A model generated the notes under the pieces. It made no database searches. It was given only the letters and a program-made list of their open reading frames with translations, and was not told the origin of the DNA. The position numbers and the translations under genes were made by a program. A stretch of DNA of 64,000 bases, taken from the NCBI GenBank assembly GCA_041748555.1, contig JBGTDA010000034.1:70463-134462 (forward strand). The letters run 5' to 3'. The DNA is from Rhodonellum sp041748555 (GTDB lineage Bacteria > Bacteroidota > Bacteroidia > Cytophagales > Cyclobacteriaceae). Positions 26,150 to 35,692 of the stretch are shown piece by piece (within the stretch, counting starts at the first letter, position 1; every line of letters begins with the position of its first letter).

Positions 26150-27184
26150 ATGATAGAGATCGGAATTGACAGTTTCGCAGCCGCATCGGTAGGTGAAGGG
26201 GAAGACAAAGCCAGAAACAGCATGATAGCTTTGGCTGAATTATTGGAAAGAATAGAAAAAGCAGATCAGGAGGGATTACATGTTTTTGGAATTGGAGAAC
26301 ATCATCGAAAGGAATTTCTTGATTCCGCACCTTCCATAATTCTGGCTGCGGCGGCAGCCAGAACCAAAAATATCAAGTTGACAAGTGCTGTCACTGTTCT
26401 CAGTGCCGCTGATCCGGTAAGGGTCTTTCAGAATTTTGCCACATTGGATCTTATCTCCCGGGGAAGGGCAGAAATGGTGGTTGGCCGGGGCTCCTTTAAG
26501 GAAGCTTTCCCTTTATTCGGTCTTAATCTCAGAGAATATGATGAGCTTTTTTCCGAAAAACTGGATCTCCTTCTTAATATTCAAAAAAATGAACATGTAA
26601 CTTGGTCAGGAAAATTCCGGGCACCACTCCGGCATCAGGCCATATATCCACGCTCACTTCAAAATCCCTTACCTATCTGGATCGGGGTCGGTGGAACACC
26701 TGCATCCTTTGTCAGAGCCGGTACTCTCGGGCTACCGCTTATGGTGGCGGTAATCGGAGGAGAAACACACAGGTTCCGTCCATTGGTAGATTTATATCGG
26801 GAAGCTGGAAGAAGGGCAGGTCACAGTGCGGAAAAATTAAAAGTAGGGTTACATTCCCTGGGATATGTAGCGAAAACTACCCAAAAAGCGATTGATGATT
26901 ATTATCCCGGATACGCCGAAAACTTTACCAGAATCGGAAAGGAAAGAGGCTGGCCTCCTGTGACCCGTGGTCAATTTGAGGCACAACGAAGTCTTAAAGG
27001 TGCTTATCTTATCGGTACACCCGAAGAAGTAGCGGAGAAAATCCTCCGGCACAGTGAGGCATTGGGCGGCATTTCAAGACTGACTTTTCAGATGGACAAT
27101 GCCAACCTGAGCCATGATCAGCTTCTCGAGGCCATTGCTTTGGTAGGTGCTGAAGTAGCACCTTTGGTCAATAAGAGTCAATAA
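26150..27184 (+). CDS. LLM class flavin-dependent oxidoreductase, second type
   Basis: 344 residues, another luciferase-like protein but of a different subgroup: ERIEKADQEGLHVFGIGEHH, LDSAPSIILAAAAARTKNIK, SAADPVRVFQNFATLDLISR and GRAEMVVGRGSF. This subgroup often has atypical or uncertain substrates. With the preceding gene it may form one unit that ends at a strong terminator, but the two differ enough that they are not a recent duplication. Confidence 0.92.
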   Translation: MIEIGIDSFAAASVGEGEDKARNSMIALAELLERIEKADQEGLHVFGIGEHHRKEFLDSAPSIILAAAAARTKNIKLTSAVTVLSAADPVRVFQNFATLDLISRGRAEMVVGRGSFKEAFPLFGLNLREYDELFSEKLDLLLNIQKNEHVTWSGKFRAPLRHQAIYPRSLQNPLPIWIGVGGTPASFVRAGTLGLPLMVAVIGGETHRFRPLVDLYREAGRRAGHSAEKLKVGLHSLGYVAKTTQKAIDDYYPGYAENFTRIGKERGWPPVTRGQFEAQRSLKGAYLIGTPEEVAEKILRHSEALGGISRLTFQMDNANLSHDQLLEAIALVGAEVAPLVNKSQ

Positions 27185-27210
27185 AAGTTAACAGTACTTT
27201 ATACCCAACA

Positions 27211-27248
27211 AAAAAGAGGTGGAAGGTTAAGCATTTCCACCTCTTTTT
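27211..27248 (+). terminator. Intrinsic terminator after the LLM genes
   Basis: A 14-bp perfect stem, aaaaagaggtggaa / ttccacctcttttt, with a 10-base loop. The stem closes with a T5 tail on + and, because of symmetry, also on -. It also lies 22 bases downstream of the small minus-strand gene. Confidence 0.9.
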
Positions 27249-27269
27249 AAGTGATTTTTAAATGAAGCA

Positions 27270-27410
27270 TTATTTTCTATTTACAAATTTGTGAAACGTG
27301 CTGTTTTCACTGTTTTCCTTTTGATCCTGATATAAAAAATCAACTCCATTACGTTCCTCTACCCACTTTCTGATGGTTTTTTGATCATATGTTTGTTTGG
27401 ATGTGCTCAT
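27270..27410 (-). CDS. Short protein, apparently internally deleted member of a small-protein family
   Basis: 46 residues, ATG at 27410, TAA at 27270. It starts MSTSKQTYDQKTIRKWVEER and ends VDFLYQDQKENSENSTFHKF plus VNRK. The first half matches the start (HxTIRKWxEERGGKP) and the second half the end (LAFLYQ...FNKFV) of a widespread 80-90 residue protein in Bacteroidota and other bacteria that is sometimes wrongly called a glucan-branching enzyme. The 35-40 residue middle of the family is missing, yet the frame is kept. It uses the terminator at 27211-27248. It may still be expressed, or be an in-frame deletion relic. Confidence 0.7.
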   Translation of the reverse strand: MSTSKQTYDQKTIRKWVEERNGVDFLYQDQKENSENSTFHKFVNRK

Positions 27411-27543
27411 AATTACAAATTTTTAAAATGACAAAAAGAATTAAAGACCAATTCCGTTGTATCAAAATAGAAACATTTTTATGCCTTAGGTACAAATTTA
27501 TCCATGACTTTTTTTTTCAGTTGCGATTGAATATAGAAATCAT

Positions 27544-30500
27544 CTAATTCTTCTTTGATTTCTCCATCGCCTGATACACCACTTCAAATACATTTGTCCG
27601 GGTGTTTAACTTGTACAATCCTGTATTCTCTCTGGTGGGATGAACCCGGTTGGAAAGGAACACATAGACCAGACCGTTTTCGGGATCAACCCATCCATAG
27701 GTTCCGGTGAAGCCTGTATGGCCAAAGCTACTCGCAGGAGCACTTGCAGCAGTATTTCCGGAAGGATCTCCGGGCTTATTCGGCCTGTCAAAACCCATGG
27801 CTCTATAATTTCCCTGATCACAGAAGACACATTTACTGTATTCACTAACTGTATTTCCTTTAATGATTTCTTCTCCTGCATATTTGCCGTCATTTAGATA
27901 CAGTTGTAACAGTTTGGCCAGATCATTGGCATTGCCAAAAAGTCCCGCATGTCCACTGATGCCCCCAATCATCGCGGCTCCTTCGTCATGAATGGTGCCA
28001 TGAAGCAGTTGTTTTCTGAAAAGACTGTCGAATTCCGTAGGCACGATATCCTTCATAGGGACTGTTTGATAGGGATTGAATTTCAAAGAGGATGCACCGA
28101 TGGGATCATAGATGTTTGATTTCAGATATTCGGTAAATTCCTGACCTGTAATATGTTCTACCACTTTTGGAGCAAGGATAAAAGACAGATCACTGTATAC
28201 ATATTCCTTCTTTTCATTTATGGGAGAGTCCAGTATTTCTTTGTAAATCTTCCTTGCATATTTCCTGTGGATGTAGAGCTGATCAGCGGTTTTGATTGGA
28301 AATCTCCTTGAAGAATCCTGTTTGAAAGTAAACCATCTGAATTTTCCACTTTTTCTGACTGTCTCCTTCCAAAAGGGAATCCAAGGATATAAACCCGACT
28401 GATGGGTAAGAATATCAGTATAAACAAGATTTTCCTTATTTGTTCCTTTTGCCATAGGCAGGTAGGTTCCCAAAGTCTTGGTTTCATCAAATTCCCCTTC
28501 TCCCTTTAGCTTCATAAATGCCGCAAGCGAGGTGCTGATCTTGGTCAGCGATGCCAGGTCATAGATATCATTCAGGTCCACAGGTCTTTCTTCTGAATAG
28601 GTGTGGTGGCCGAATGCCTGCTGATAAATAACCTTACCGTCTTTGGCTACCAGAACCTGTGCACCTGGTATTGCTTTCTTGGATATTGCCTGTTCCACCA
28701 ATTTTCTGATAGGTTCAAAATCCCGAGAATCCATTTCAAATGCTTCCGGTGAAGAATAGCCCATTCTAAATCCACCTTCTGTGGTCAAACCATTACCCAG
28801 TTTGAAATCATTCGAAATCGTCACCGGAAGTTTTCCTTTAGCCCCTACTCCACCAAAAATAAGCTGGGAAGCGACATCCTGAGTAAGTTCTGTTTCTTGG
28901 TAAGTTGCCAAAAGCGCAGCAGCATCGCTCAGATTTTCGAATTCAGCAAGACTATAGACATTACCGAAAACGGAAACGACTGTATTTTGATTGCGGATCA
29001 GATCTTTCAGAAAGAGATTCATTTCGGGAGTAACACCGAAATTACTTCCTCCTGCCTTCAGCTGAAGCTTATGTATACCCACCACAACTACGGAGTAATC
29101 CTCCAGTTTTCTTTTCAGGTGCTCCAGGCCGGAGATATCGGCATTTGGAGGAAGGAAAAATGTATCTACTGCGGTATATCTGGCCAGTCCTTTTTGAAAC
29201 GCTGTGTGTTCTGAGGTTCCCAGTGCCAAGGCGGCGATCTTTTGATTTCCAAGGTCCTTGATGGGCAGGATGTTATTACGGTTTCTCAAAAGTGTCAAAG
29301 AAGCTTCGGTCAGCTGTCGGTTCAGGAACTCGGCTTTTGGGTTATTCAGATCACTGATCAGGTTTTCTGTTTCTATAGGTTGCATTTTATCCATTCCCAA
29401 CCAATATTTTGCAGCCAACACTTTTTTCACTCTGCTGTCGATTTCTTCCTGAGTGATTTCTCCCCGCTCAAGGGCTTTTTTCACTTCCTCCAATGTCGCC
29501 TTTACATCCATTGTGTTGAGCAGCATGTCATTTCCTGCCAATAAAGCCTTGACATCCACCACACCGGGTTCGTAAAATTTGGCCACCCCTTGCATATTCA
29601 AGGCATCAGTAAAGATCAAACCTTCGAAGCCCATTTCCTTTTTCAGCAAATCTGTTACAATGGGTTTTGATAAGGTTGAGGCCAGATTCACGGTGGAATC
29701 CAGGATCGGAATATTCATGTGGGCAACCATCACACTTGCCAAACCTTCCTCAAAAAGTTTGCGGAAAGGATACAGTTCCACCTCATCCAGTCTTTGTTTC
29801 GAAAAAGGGATGACCGGCAATCCATAATGGCTATCCACATTGGTATCTCCGTGACCCGGAAAATGTTTGGCATTGGCCAAAATTCTTTCATCCTGCATGC
29901 CTTTCATATAGGCGAGACTTTTGGAGGTGACATTTTCCTTTTCTTCTCCGAATGACCTGAATCCGATCACGGGATTGTTTGCATTGTTGTTGATGTCAAC
30001 CACCGGGGCAAAATTCACATGAATCCCCATTCTTTTGCATTGGCGGGCTATTTCCCTGCCCATTTCGTATATCAGTTTTTCATCTTCAATACCTCCAAGG
30101 GACATCTGATAAGGGAATTTCACCGTGCTGTCGAGCCGCATAGCCAATCCCCATTCTGCATCTATTGAGATCATCAGCGGTATTTTGGATTCCTTTTGAA
30201 AACGGTTGGTCATTTGGGCCTGACGAACAGGTCCACCCTGAAAAAAAATCAATCCACCAACTTTATAATTCCTGACAAGCTTGCTTATGGAATCGATGTG
30301 CACCTGGTCTTTGTTGGAATAAACAGGAATCATGATCAGCTGGGTTATTCTTTCTTCTACGGTCATGGATTGGAAAACCGAATCAGCCCATTGGCTCTTT
30401 ACCTGTAAAAAATCAGGGGCATCCGAAGAAATTTCAACAGTATCTGAGGCAGTGAAGTTTTCTTTGTTTTGAGCAAATAGGTTCGAAGTTAAAAAGCATA

Positions 30501-30564
30501 AGACAAACAATATTGCAATAGCATGTATTTTTAATAATGTGGATTTATCAATTGAACCGGTCAT
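27544..30564 (-). CDS. GH3 beta-N-acetylhexosaminidase fused to a serine beta-lactamase domain
   Basis: 1006 residues with a signal peptide (IAILFVLCFLTSNLFAQ). Residues about 60-400 are a NagZ-type glycoside hydrolase family 3 domain: the KHFPGHGDTNVDSHYGLP motif carries the His/Asp pair used as acid/base in NagZ and IFTDALNMQG carries the nucleophile aspartate. About 420-600 is a GH3 C-terminal-like domain. About 620-1000 is a class C beta-lactamase-like domain with the nucleophile in SLTKISTSLAAF (SxxK) and YSDLSF for YxN. This fusion is established in Bacteroidota and is thought to act on peptidoglycan. The signal peptide puts it in the periplasm, unlike cytoplasmic NagZ. Confidence 0.92.
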   Translation of the reverse strand: MTGSIDKSTLLKIHAIAILFVLCFLTSNLFAQNKENFTASDTVEISSDAPDFLQVKSQWADSVFQSMTVEERITQLIMIPVYSNKDQVHIDSISKLVRNYKVGGLIFFQGGPVRQAQMTNRFQKESKIPLMISIDAEWGLAMRLDSTVKFPYQMSLGGIEDEKLIYEMGREIARQCKRMGIHVNFAPVVDINNNANNPVIGFRSFGEEKENVTSKSLAYMKGMQDERILANAKHFPGHGDTNVDSHYGLPVIPFSKQRLDEVELYPFRKLFEEGLASVMVAHMNIPILDSTVNLASTLSKPIVTDLLKKEMGFEGLIFTDALNMQGVAKFYEPGVVDVKALLAGNDMLLNTMDVKATLEEVKKALERGEITQEEIDSRVKKVLAAKYWLGMDKMQPIETENLISDLNNPKAEFLNRQLTEASLTLLRNRNNILPIKDLGNQKIAALALGTSEHTAFQKGLARYTAVDTFFLPPNADISGLEHLKRKLEDYSVVVVGIHKLQLKAGGSNFGVTPEMNLFLKDLIRNQNTVVSVFGNVYSLAEFENLSDAAALLATYQETELTQDVASQLIFGGVGAKGKLPVTISNDFKLGNGLTTEGGFRMGYSSPEAFEMDSRDFEPIRKLVEQAISKKAIPGAQVLVAKDGKVIYQQAFGHHTYSEERPVDLNDIYDLASLTKISTSLAAFMKLKGEGEFDETKTLGTYLPMAKGTNKENLVYTDILTHQSGLYPWIPFWKETVRKSGKFRWFTFKQDSSRRFPIKTADQLYIHRKYARKIYKEILDSPINEKKEYVYSDLSFILAPKVVEHITGQEFTEYLKSNIYDPIGASSLKFNPYQTVPMKDIVPTEFDSLFRKQLLHGTIHDEGAAMIGGISGHAGLFGNANDLAKLLQLYLNDGKYAGEEIIKGNTVSEYSKCVFCDQGNYRAMGFDRPNKPGDPSGNTAASAPASSFGHTGFTGTYGWVDPENGLVYVFLSNRVHPTRENTGLYKLNTRTNVFEVVYQAMEKSKKN

Positions 30565-31073
30565 TTGTTTAGCTTTAAATCAGAAAATATCAAGATGCAA
30601 ATGTATAGGAATCTTTTAAGTTAAGGAAAAGTTGATTTGCAAAAAGGTTTTTGTTTCCGATAAGCTAATTTCTCCCTATGAGGTGTATTATGGATCTTGA
30701 GAAATGAGGTCGGATAATTCTCTGGAAAAGGAAATCGGCATAAAAAAAGGGCTTAAACTCCAAAATTTGAGAAGTGGCACCTCATTTGCTTTTTTTTGTG
30801 AAGGTTAATGCCATTGTTTCTATCTGCTGTTTGTTAGCATGGCCTAACCGTAGAAAGGAAATATTTGCCGAAGACAATATTAATTACCTTTTATAGCCAC
30901 TGGATTCGAACCGATGTCATTTTCTGCTGTTTCACTAATAATTCAGGTTCAGGATGTCTCCTTACTCCTTTTGATGTGACATTTGGGCTGTTTCGTTTTA
31001 CCTGTGAGAAAATATAACCAAACTTATTTAAGCTAAAACTAACCCATTCAACATAAAATCTTAAACATTAAAT
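30565..31073. other. Divergent intergenic stretch
   Basis: 509 bases between the divergent GH3 fusion and mscS genes, so it holds both promoters. No repeat or ORF of note. Confidence 0.45.
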
Positions 31074-32021
31074 ATGGATACTTCAGAAGCTATTGGAACC
31101 CTCATAGATGAATTGGAAAAATGGGCAATTGCCTTGATCAGATTGCTGCCAAACCTGGTACTTGGATTGGTCATCCTCGTGGCATTTTATTTTATAGGTC
31201 GTCTTGTCGAAAAATATTCGAAAAAATACCTGCTGAAAGCCCATCTTGATGAGACTGTAACCGGTTTTTTAAGCCGGCTGTTTTTCCTGCTGATCCTGAT
31301 TGCGGGGGTGATGCTTGCGCTTTCGGCGTTAAATCTCACAGGAACCGTCACCTCCATCCTGGCAGGCCTTGGTATTCTGGGACTGGCTTTGGGCTTTGCT
31401 TTGCAGGACACAGCAGCCAATTTTATGTCAGGTATTTATATCACCTTCCAACATCCTTATGGGATCGGAGATATTATAGAAACCCATAACGGAACTATGG
31501 GAAATGTGATTGACATAGATCTCAGGGTGACCAAAGTAAAGACTTTTGATGGACCTATAGTATATGTTCCCAACAGGTTTTTATTTCAGGAGAATTTCAC
31601 GAATTATACTGAAATGGGAATGAGAAGGCTGAGGGTGGATTGTGGCGTAAGTTATGGAGATGATCTTGAGAAAGTGGAACAGATCGTGTTTGAAGCTGTA
31701 GAAAATGTGCCCGGAAGAGTTCAAACGGAAGACATCACTTTGTTCTGGAAGGAATTCGGTGACAGTTCGATCAACTTTTCAGTCAACATCTGGCTGGAAT
31801 ATAACCGCGAAAACAGGGCCTATGTTTCTGCAAGAAACCATGCAATCAAAAATATCAAAAAAGCCTTTGATGACAATGACATCATGATTCCATTCCCAAT
31901 CCGCACCTTGGATTTCGGAATCAAGGGTGGAGTACAATTCAATGAAGAAGTCACAAAAACAGGTCTGATCAAATCCATGACTTCAAACAAAGGATCCGGT
32001 AATTCGGAAAACAGCCATTAA
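31074..32021 (+). CDS. mscS: Small-conductance mechanosensitive channel
   Basis: 315 residues. Three N-terminal membrane segments (for example LVLGLVILVAFYFIGRLVEK) lead into the pore helix TSILAGLGILGLALGFALQD with its regular Gly/Ala pattern, followed by TAANFMSGIYI and the beta-domain start GDIIETHNGTMGNVIDIDL. The C-terminal cytoplasmic vestibule follows. The channel opens under membrane tension to release solutes during hypo-osmotic shock. It is the first of several stress genes here (with Pcm, D-LDH and OtsB). Confidence 0.93.
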   Translation: MDTSEAIGTLIDELEKWAIALIRLLPNLVLGLVILVAFYFIGRLVEKYSKKYLLKAHLDETVTGFLSRLFFLLILIAGVMLALSALNLTGTVTSILAGLGILGLALGFALQDTAANFMSGIYITFQHPYGIGDIIETHNGTMGNVIDIDLRVTKVKTFDGPIVYVPNRFLFQENFTNYTEMGMRRLRVDCGVSYGDDLEKVEQIVFEAVENVPGRVQTEDITLFWKEFGDSSINFSVNIWLEYNRENRAYVSARNHAIKNIKKAFDDNDIMIPFPIRTLDFGIKGGVQFNEEVTKTGLIKSMTSNKGSGNSENSH

Positions 32022-32158
32022 ATGCTTACTCAGTATCTCTTGGCAGATTGCAGTCATTTAAAAAAAACATGGTTCTCCAGTTTATCTTCTGCAACCAATC
32101 CCACAATCCCAATCAACTTTTTCATTGGAGATGATATTTTATTAAAGAAAAAAATGAG

Positions 32159-32794
32159 CTAATTCCCCTTTTGGGCCTCTCCGGTCATTGGTACGAACTT
32201 TACAGGTATCAATTGCCTTTCCTCGAAATCATCGGGACCTGTTTTTAACAGTATGATCAGGTTCTGGACCTGATCACCGAGTGGCGCTAATAATTTACCT
32301 CCGATTTTAAGCTGTTTTTTTAAAGGTTCGGGAATTTTGGATGCTGCCGCTGTGAGTACGATGGCATCAAACGGTGCTTTTTCGGGCCAACCTTCATAGC
32401 CATCTCCCACCTTTGTGGTTACATTTTCAATTCGCGCCCGAGATAGATTTTGTTGGGCAAGTTGTCCCAACCACTCTACAATCTCAATGCTATATACATG
32501 AGCTGCAATGCGGGATATAACAGCAGCATTATAACCACAGCCTGTTCCCACTTCCATAACAGTGCTATTTTCATCCATCTTAAGTTCCTGTGCCATAAAT
32601 GCGACGATATAGGGTTGACTTATCGTCTGGCCTTTTCCTATAGGTAAGGCTCCGTCATCATAAGCTTTTTCGATAAATTCTGTAGGAACAAAAATCGTCC
32701 TGTCCACCTCTTGCATTGCCTTCAGGACTTTTGGATCTACAATACCCCTTTTTTTAAGGTGAAATTTCACCATTTCCATCTTTGTCGTTTTCAT
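32159..32794 (-). CDS. pcm: Protein-L-isoaspartate O-methyltransferase
   Basis: 211 residues. The family signatures are GQTISQPYIVAFMAQEL, MEVGTGCGYNAAVISRIA (SAM loop) and a strand FDAIVLTAAASKIPEPL. It methylates isoaspartyl residues in damaged proteins in the cytoplasm. ATG starts also occur at codons 6 and 8, so a few residues are uncertain. The gene is followed on the same strand by nothing nearer than mscS, which converges. Confidence 0.92.
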   Translation of the reverse strand: MKTTKMEMVKFHLKKRGIVDPKVLKAMQEVDRTIFVPTEFIEKAYDDGALPIGKGQTISQPYIVAFMAQELKMDENSTVMEVGTGCGYNAAVISRIAAHVYSIEIVEWLGQLAQQNLSRARIENVTTKVGDGYEGWPEKAPFDAIVLTAAASKIPEPLKKQLKIGGKLLAPLGDQVQNLIILLKTGPDDFEERQLIPVKFVPMTGEAQKGN

Positions 32795-32969
32795 AATTCA
32801 GTTGTTTTGTTGCTTAAAGCAAAAAATATCAACTCTTGAAATACAGATTGTCGGTGGTTTTTATAATATACATATTCCGTTAAAATTGTTGATCGATTTT
32901 GGATGAAATTATTTACTGATTGCACATGAATTTCTAAAATCCATTTTCTACCATATCCTAAACTGTATT

Positions 32970-33959
32970 TTACTTCAGCTCATTTTCGGCTTTTTCATTC
33001 TTTGCCCAAGCTTTAAGGTTATCCAAGGTTCCTTGCATATTGTCCTGTAAAGCTTCCTTAGTTAAAAATGCCTGATGAGCTGTAACAATGACGTTTTTAA
33101 ATCCCAGCAACCTCACAAAAAGATCATCCTTTAAGACTTCCTTTGAACGGTCTTCAAAAAACAATCCTTTTTCATGTTCATAAACATCCAATCCGAGGTA
33201 GCCGATTTTTTCGCTCTTGAGTCCTTCTATTAGATCTTCGGTTTTACATATTCCTCCTCTTCCTGCATTAATGATCATCACTCCCTTTTTCATTTTTCCG
33301 ATAAGGTCTTTATTGACCAAATGTTTTGTTTTTTCTGTGAGAGGTGCATGAATTGAGATGATATCCGCCTTGCTGCACATTTCATCCAAGTCCGCATATT
33401 CTGCTTCATATTTCTCCACGAGCTCTCTGTCTTCTTCAACATCGTAAATGATCAGCCGGCAACCGAACCCAAACAGGATCTTTGCTGTAATGGCTCCGAT
33501 TTCCCCTGCACCCAGGATTCCTACTGTTTTTCCATGCATGTTGAAACCAACCAGTCCATCAAGGCGAAAATCATATTCCCGAACTTTTTTACTGGCAGTA
33601 ATCAGTTTTCTGTTAAGCGCCAGCATGAGGGCTACACTGTGTTCGGCCACACTGTAGGGGGAATAATGCGGCACATTGGCCACTTTAAGACCGAGCTCCT
33701 TAGCTTTATCCGTATCGATATGATCCAATCCCATCGAGCGGGAGGCGATATATTTGATCCCCAGATTTTTCAACTCCTCAAGAACATCTGCTGAAGCATC
33801 GTCACTGGTGAAAATAGCGACTGCATCGCTTCCTTTTGCCAGAGATGCGGTCTTTTTGGTGAGGCTTTCTTCCCGAAAAAGGAGTTCAAAATCTTCCTTG
33901 TTTTCAGGTTCCAGATAGGGTCTTTCATATGGGAAAGTGCTGTATATTGTAGTTTTCAT
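32970..33959 (-). CDS. D-2-hydroxyacid dehydrogenase, D-lactate dehydrogenase type
   Basis: 329 residues. NAD-binding loop HGKTVGILGAGEIGAITAKI; catalytic triad in MIINAGRGGICKTEDL (Arg), DVYEHEKGLFFED (Glu) and IVTAHQAFLTKEAL (His). The DVYEHEKGLFFEDRS stretch is the signature of fermentative LdhA, so pyruvate to D-lactate with NADH is the best guess. The stop of the next upstream gene lies 119 bases away. Confidence 0.9.
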   Translation of the reverse strand: MKTTIYSTFPYERPYLEPENKEDFELLFREESLTKKTASLAKGSDAVAIFTSDDASADVLEELKNLGIKYIASRSMGLDHIDTDKAKELGLKVANVPHYSPYSVAEHSVALMLALNRKLITASKKVREYDFRLDGLVGFNMHGKTVGILGAGEIGAITAKILFGFGCRLIIYDVEEDRELVEKYEAEYADLDEMCSKADIISIHAPLTEKTKHLVNKDLIGKMKKGVMIINAGRGGICKTEDLIEGLKSEKIGYLGLDVYEHEKGLFFEDRSKEVLKDDLFVRLLGFKNVIVTAHQAFLTKEALQDNMQGTLDNLKAWAKNEKAENELK

Positions 33960-34078
33960 CTTAAAATATTTATTTTTTAAATCTTAAATATTAAAACAAT
34001 TCTCCCACGCCAATAAAATAAGAGAAGCAGTCAGGGAAAAGACCGGACAATGGATAATCGGCATTGAATCAGTGGAAA

Positions 34079-35692
34079 TTATTTTTTATCCTGTTTCTGC
34101 AGCTGATCCTTTAAGCGGTTTTTCAGCTTGTCCAAAAAACGAATGACTTCATCCGTATCCTCGAGCCTGTAGCCGGCCGAGGTTTTTTCTTCATGCAATC
34201 CAACAATTATTCCGATGCCAGTGTCTTTGATAACTTTAAGTGCATCTTCGTCCGTTACATCATCCCCAATAAAAAACGGGACGTATTTATCCGACTTCAG
34301 CTCCAGCTTTTCCAGAAGCCAACTCAGTGCTTTTCCTTTATGCCAATCCAGATCGGGTTTAAGTTCCAGTATTTTCTTACCCGCTCCTATCTTTAACTTA
34401 TCTTGCTGTTTCAGCTCTTCATTTACTGCATTTTTCAATTCCTGAACGCTGCCTTCCGCCACATTCCGGTAGTGGACAGCGATGGCATATTTCTTTCTTT
34501 CTACCTGCGCACCGGCCATTCCTTTCAGCTTTTCTTTTAAATTATTTTCAGCCTCATCAAGAATGGGTAGAATTTTTATTCCGGGTTCATATTGCATTTC
34601 CAGATCATCGGGTCCGGTAATATCGAATCCGTGACTACCTGCATATATAATATTTTCTAAGTTCACCTTAGCCGCCACATTTTGTCGGTCTCGGCCACTG
34701 ATGACTCCAACGGTTATTATAGACGACAATTCCCTGACAATATTTCTGGCTTTTTCCGAGATAATGGCCTCTTCAGGATCGGAAACAATTGGAGTAAGGG
34801 TGCCATCATAGTCCAAAAAAAGTACTGGTGTTTTAGAGCCCAATTCTTCCATGATCCGGTCAAGGTGAGCCAATGCGTCAGGAAGTTCATCAGCAGTCAA
34901 AGCTTTAGCCTCTCCTGTTATTTTATTCATCACTTCACCCAAATCCTTTACCACTAGATCTGCTCCTGCTTCTGTTAGGGAAGATTCTTCCCCTTCGTTT
35001 CGCGCAACGCCAACAACAAATAAAACCTTTCCTTTCTTCCCGGCTTCAACGCCCGGAAATGCATCTTCTATTACCACGCATTGGTTAACTTCAAAACCTA
35101 ACCGGTCTGCTGCCGTCTGAAAAATATCAGGTTCAGGTTTGCCTTGTAAATTTTCTTCCTGAAGCGTCTGTCCATCAACCCTAACATCAAAAAGATCTGC
35201 TATTCCCGCAGCTTCCAGAATTCTCCGGCAATTGCGGCTTGCTGAAATCACAGCGAGTTTTATTCCGTTACTTTTCCAGTTTCTAACCAATTCCAAAGTA
35301 TCAGGATATACATCAGCTCCTTCTTTATCCAAAAGGTTCAGAAAGATTTCATCCTTTCGCATTCCCAACCCATTTACGGTATCCTCTTCCTCTTTTTTTG
35401 CCGCACCGTCAGGAAGCTTTATTCCTCTTGATTCCAAAAAATTCCTAACCCCCTCAAACTCCGATATTCCGTCGAAATACTTTTTATAGTCCTTTTCTAT
35501 ATCCATAGGAAGATATTCCGGTCCGTTTTTTCTCAGTAAAAACTCATCAAACATCATTTTCCATGCACTTGCATGGAGTTTGGCGTTCTGAATTATGACT
35601 ACATCCATATCCAAAATGACTGCCTTAAATTTTCCGTTTACTTCTTCGAGCATATTAGTTTCGATTAAATTATTTATGGACACTATAGTCAC
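34079..35692 (-). CDS. otsB: Fusion of a beta-phosphoglucomutase-like HAD domain and trehalose-phosphatase
   Basis: 537 residues. Residues 20-265 are a HAD domain of the beta-phosphoglucomutase family: DMDVVI at 28-33 where DLDGVI is usual, ISASRNCRRILEAAGI and VIEDAFPGVEAGKKGKVLFV. Residues about 285-530 are trehalose-6-phosphate phosphatase: VLFLDYDGTLTPIVSDPEEA, TVGVISGRDRQNVAAKV, YAGSHGFDITGP and PFFIGDDVTDEDALKVI. Such fusions are known in Cytophagia and often lie near a trehalose phosphorylase or hydrolase; none is visible here. The glycine-to-valine change in the first motif is noted as a finding. A start at codon 14 is possible. Confidence 0.88.
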   Translation of the reverse strand: MTIVSINNLIETNMLEEVNGKFKAVILDMDVVIIQNAKLHASAWKMMFDEFLLRKNGPEYLPMDIEKDYKKYFDGISEFEGVRNFLESRGIKLPDGAAKKEEEDTVNGLGMRKDEIFLNLLDKEGADVYPDTLELVRNWKSNGIKLAVISASRNCRRILEAAGIADLFDVRVDGQTLQEENLQGKPEPDIFQTAADRLGFEVNQCVVIEDAFPGVEAGKKGKVLFVVGVARNEGEESSLTEAGADLVVKDLGEVMNKITGEAKALTADELPDALAHLDRIMEELGSKTPVLFLDYDGTLTPIVSDPEEAIISEKARNIVRELSSIITVGVISGRDRQNVAAKVNLENIIYAGSHGFDITGPDDLEMQYEPGIKILPILDEAENNLKEKLKGMAGAQVERKKYAIAVHYRNVAEGSVQELKNAVNEELKQQDKLKIGAGKKILELKPDLDWHKGKALSWLLEKLELKSDKYVPFFIGDDVTDEDALKVIKDTGIGIIVGLHEEKTSAGYRLEDTDEVIRFLDKLKNRLKDQLQKQDKK

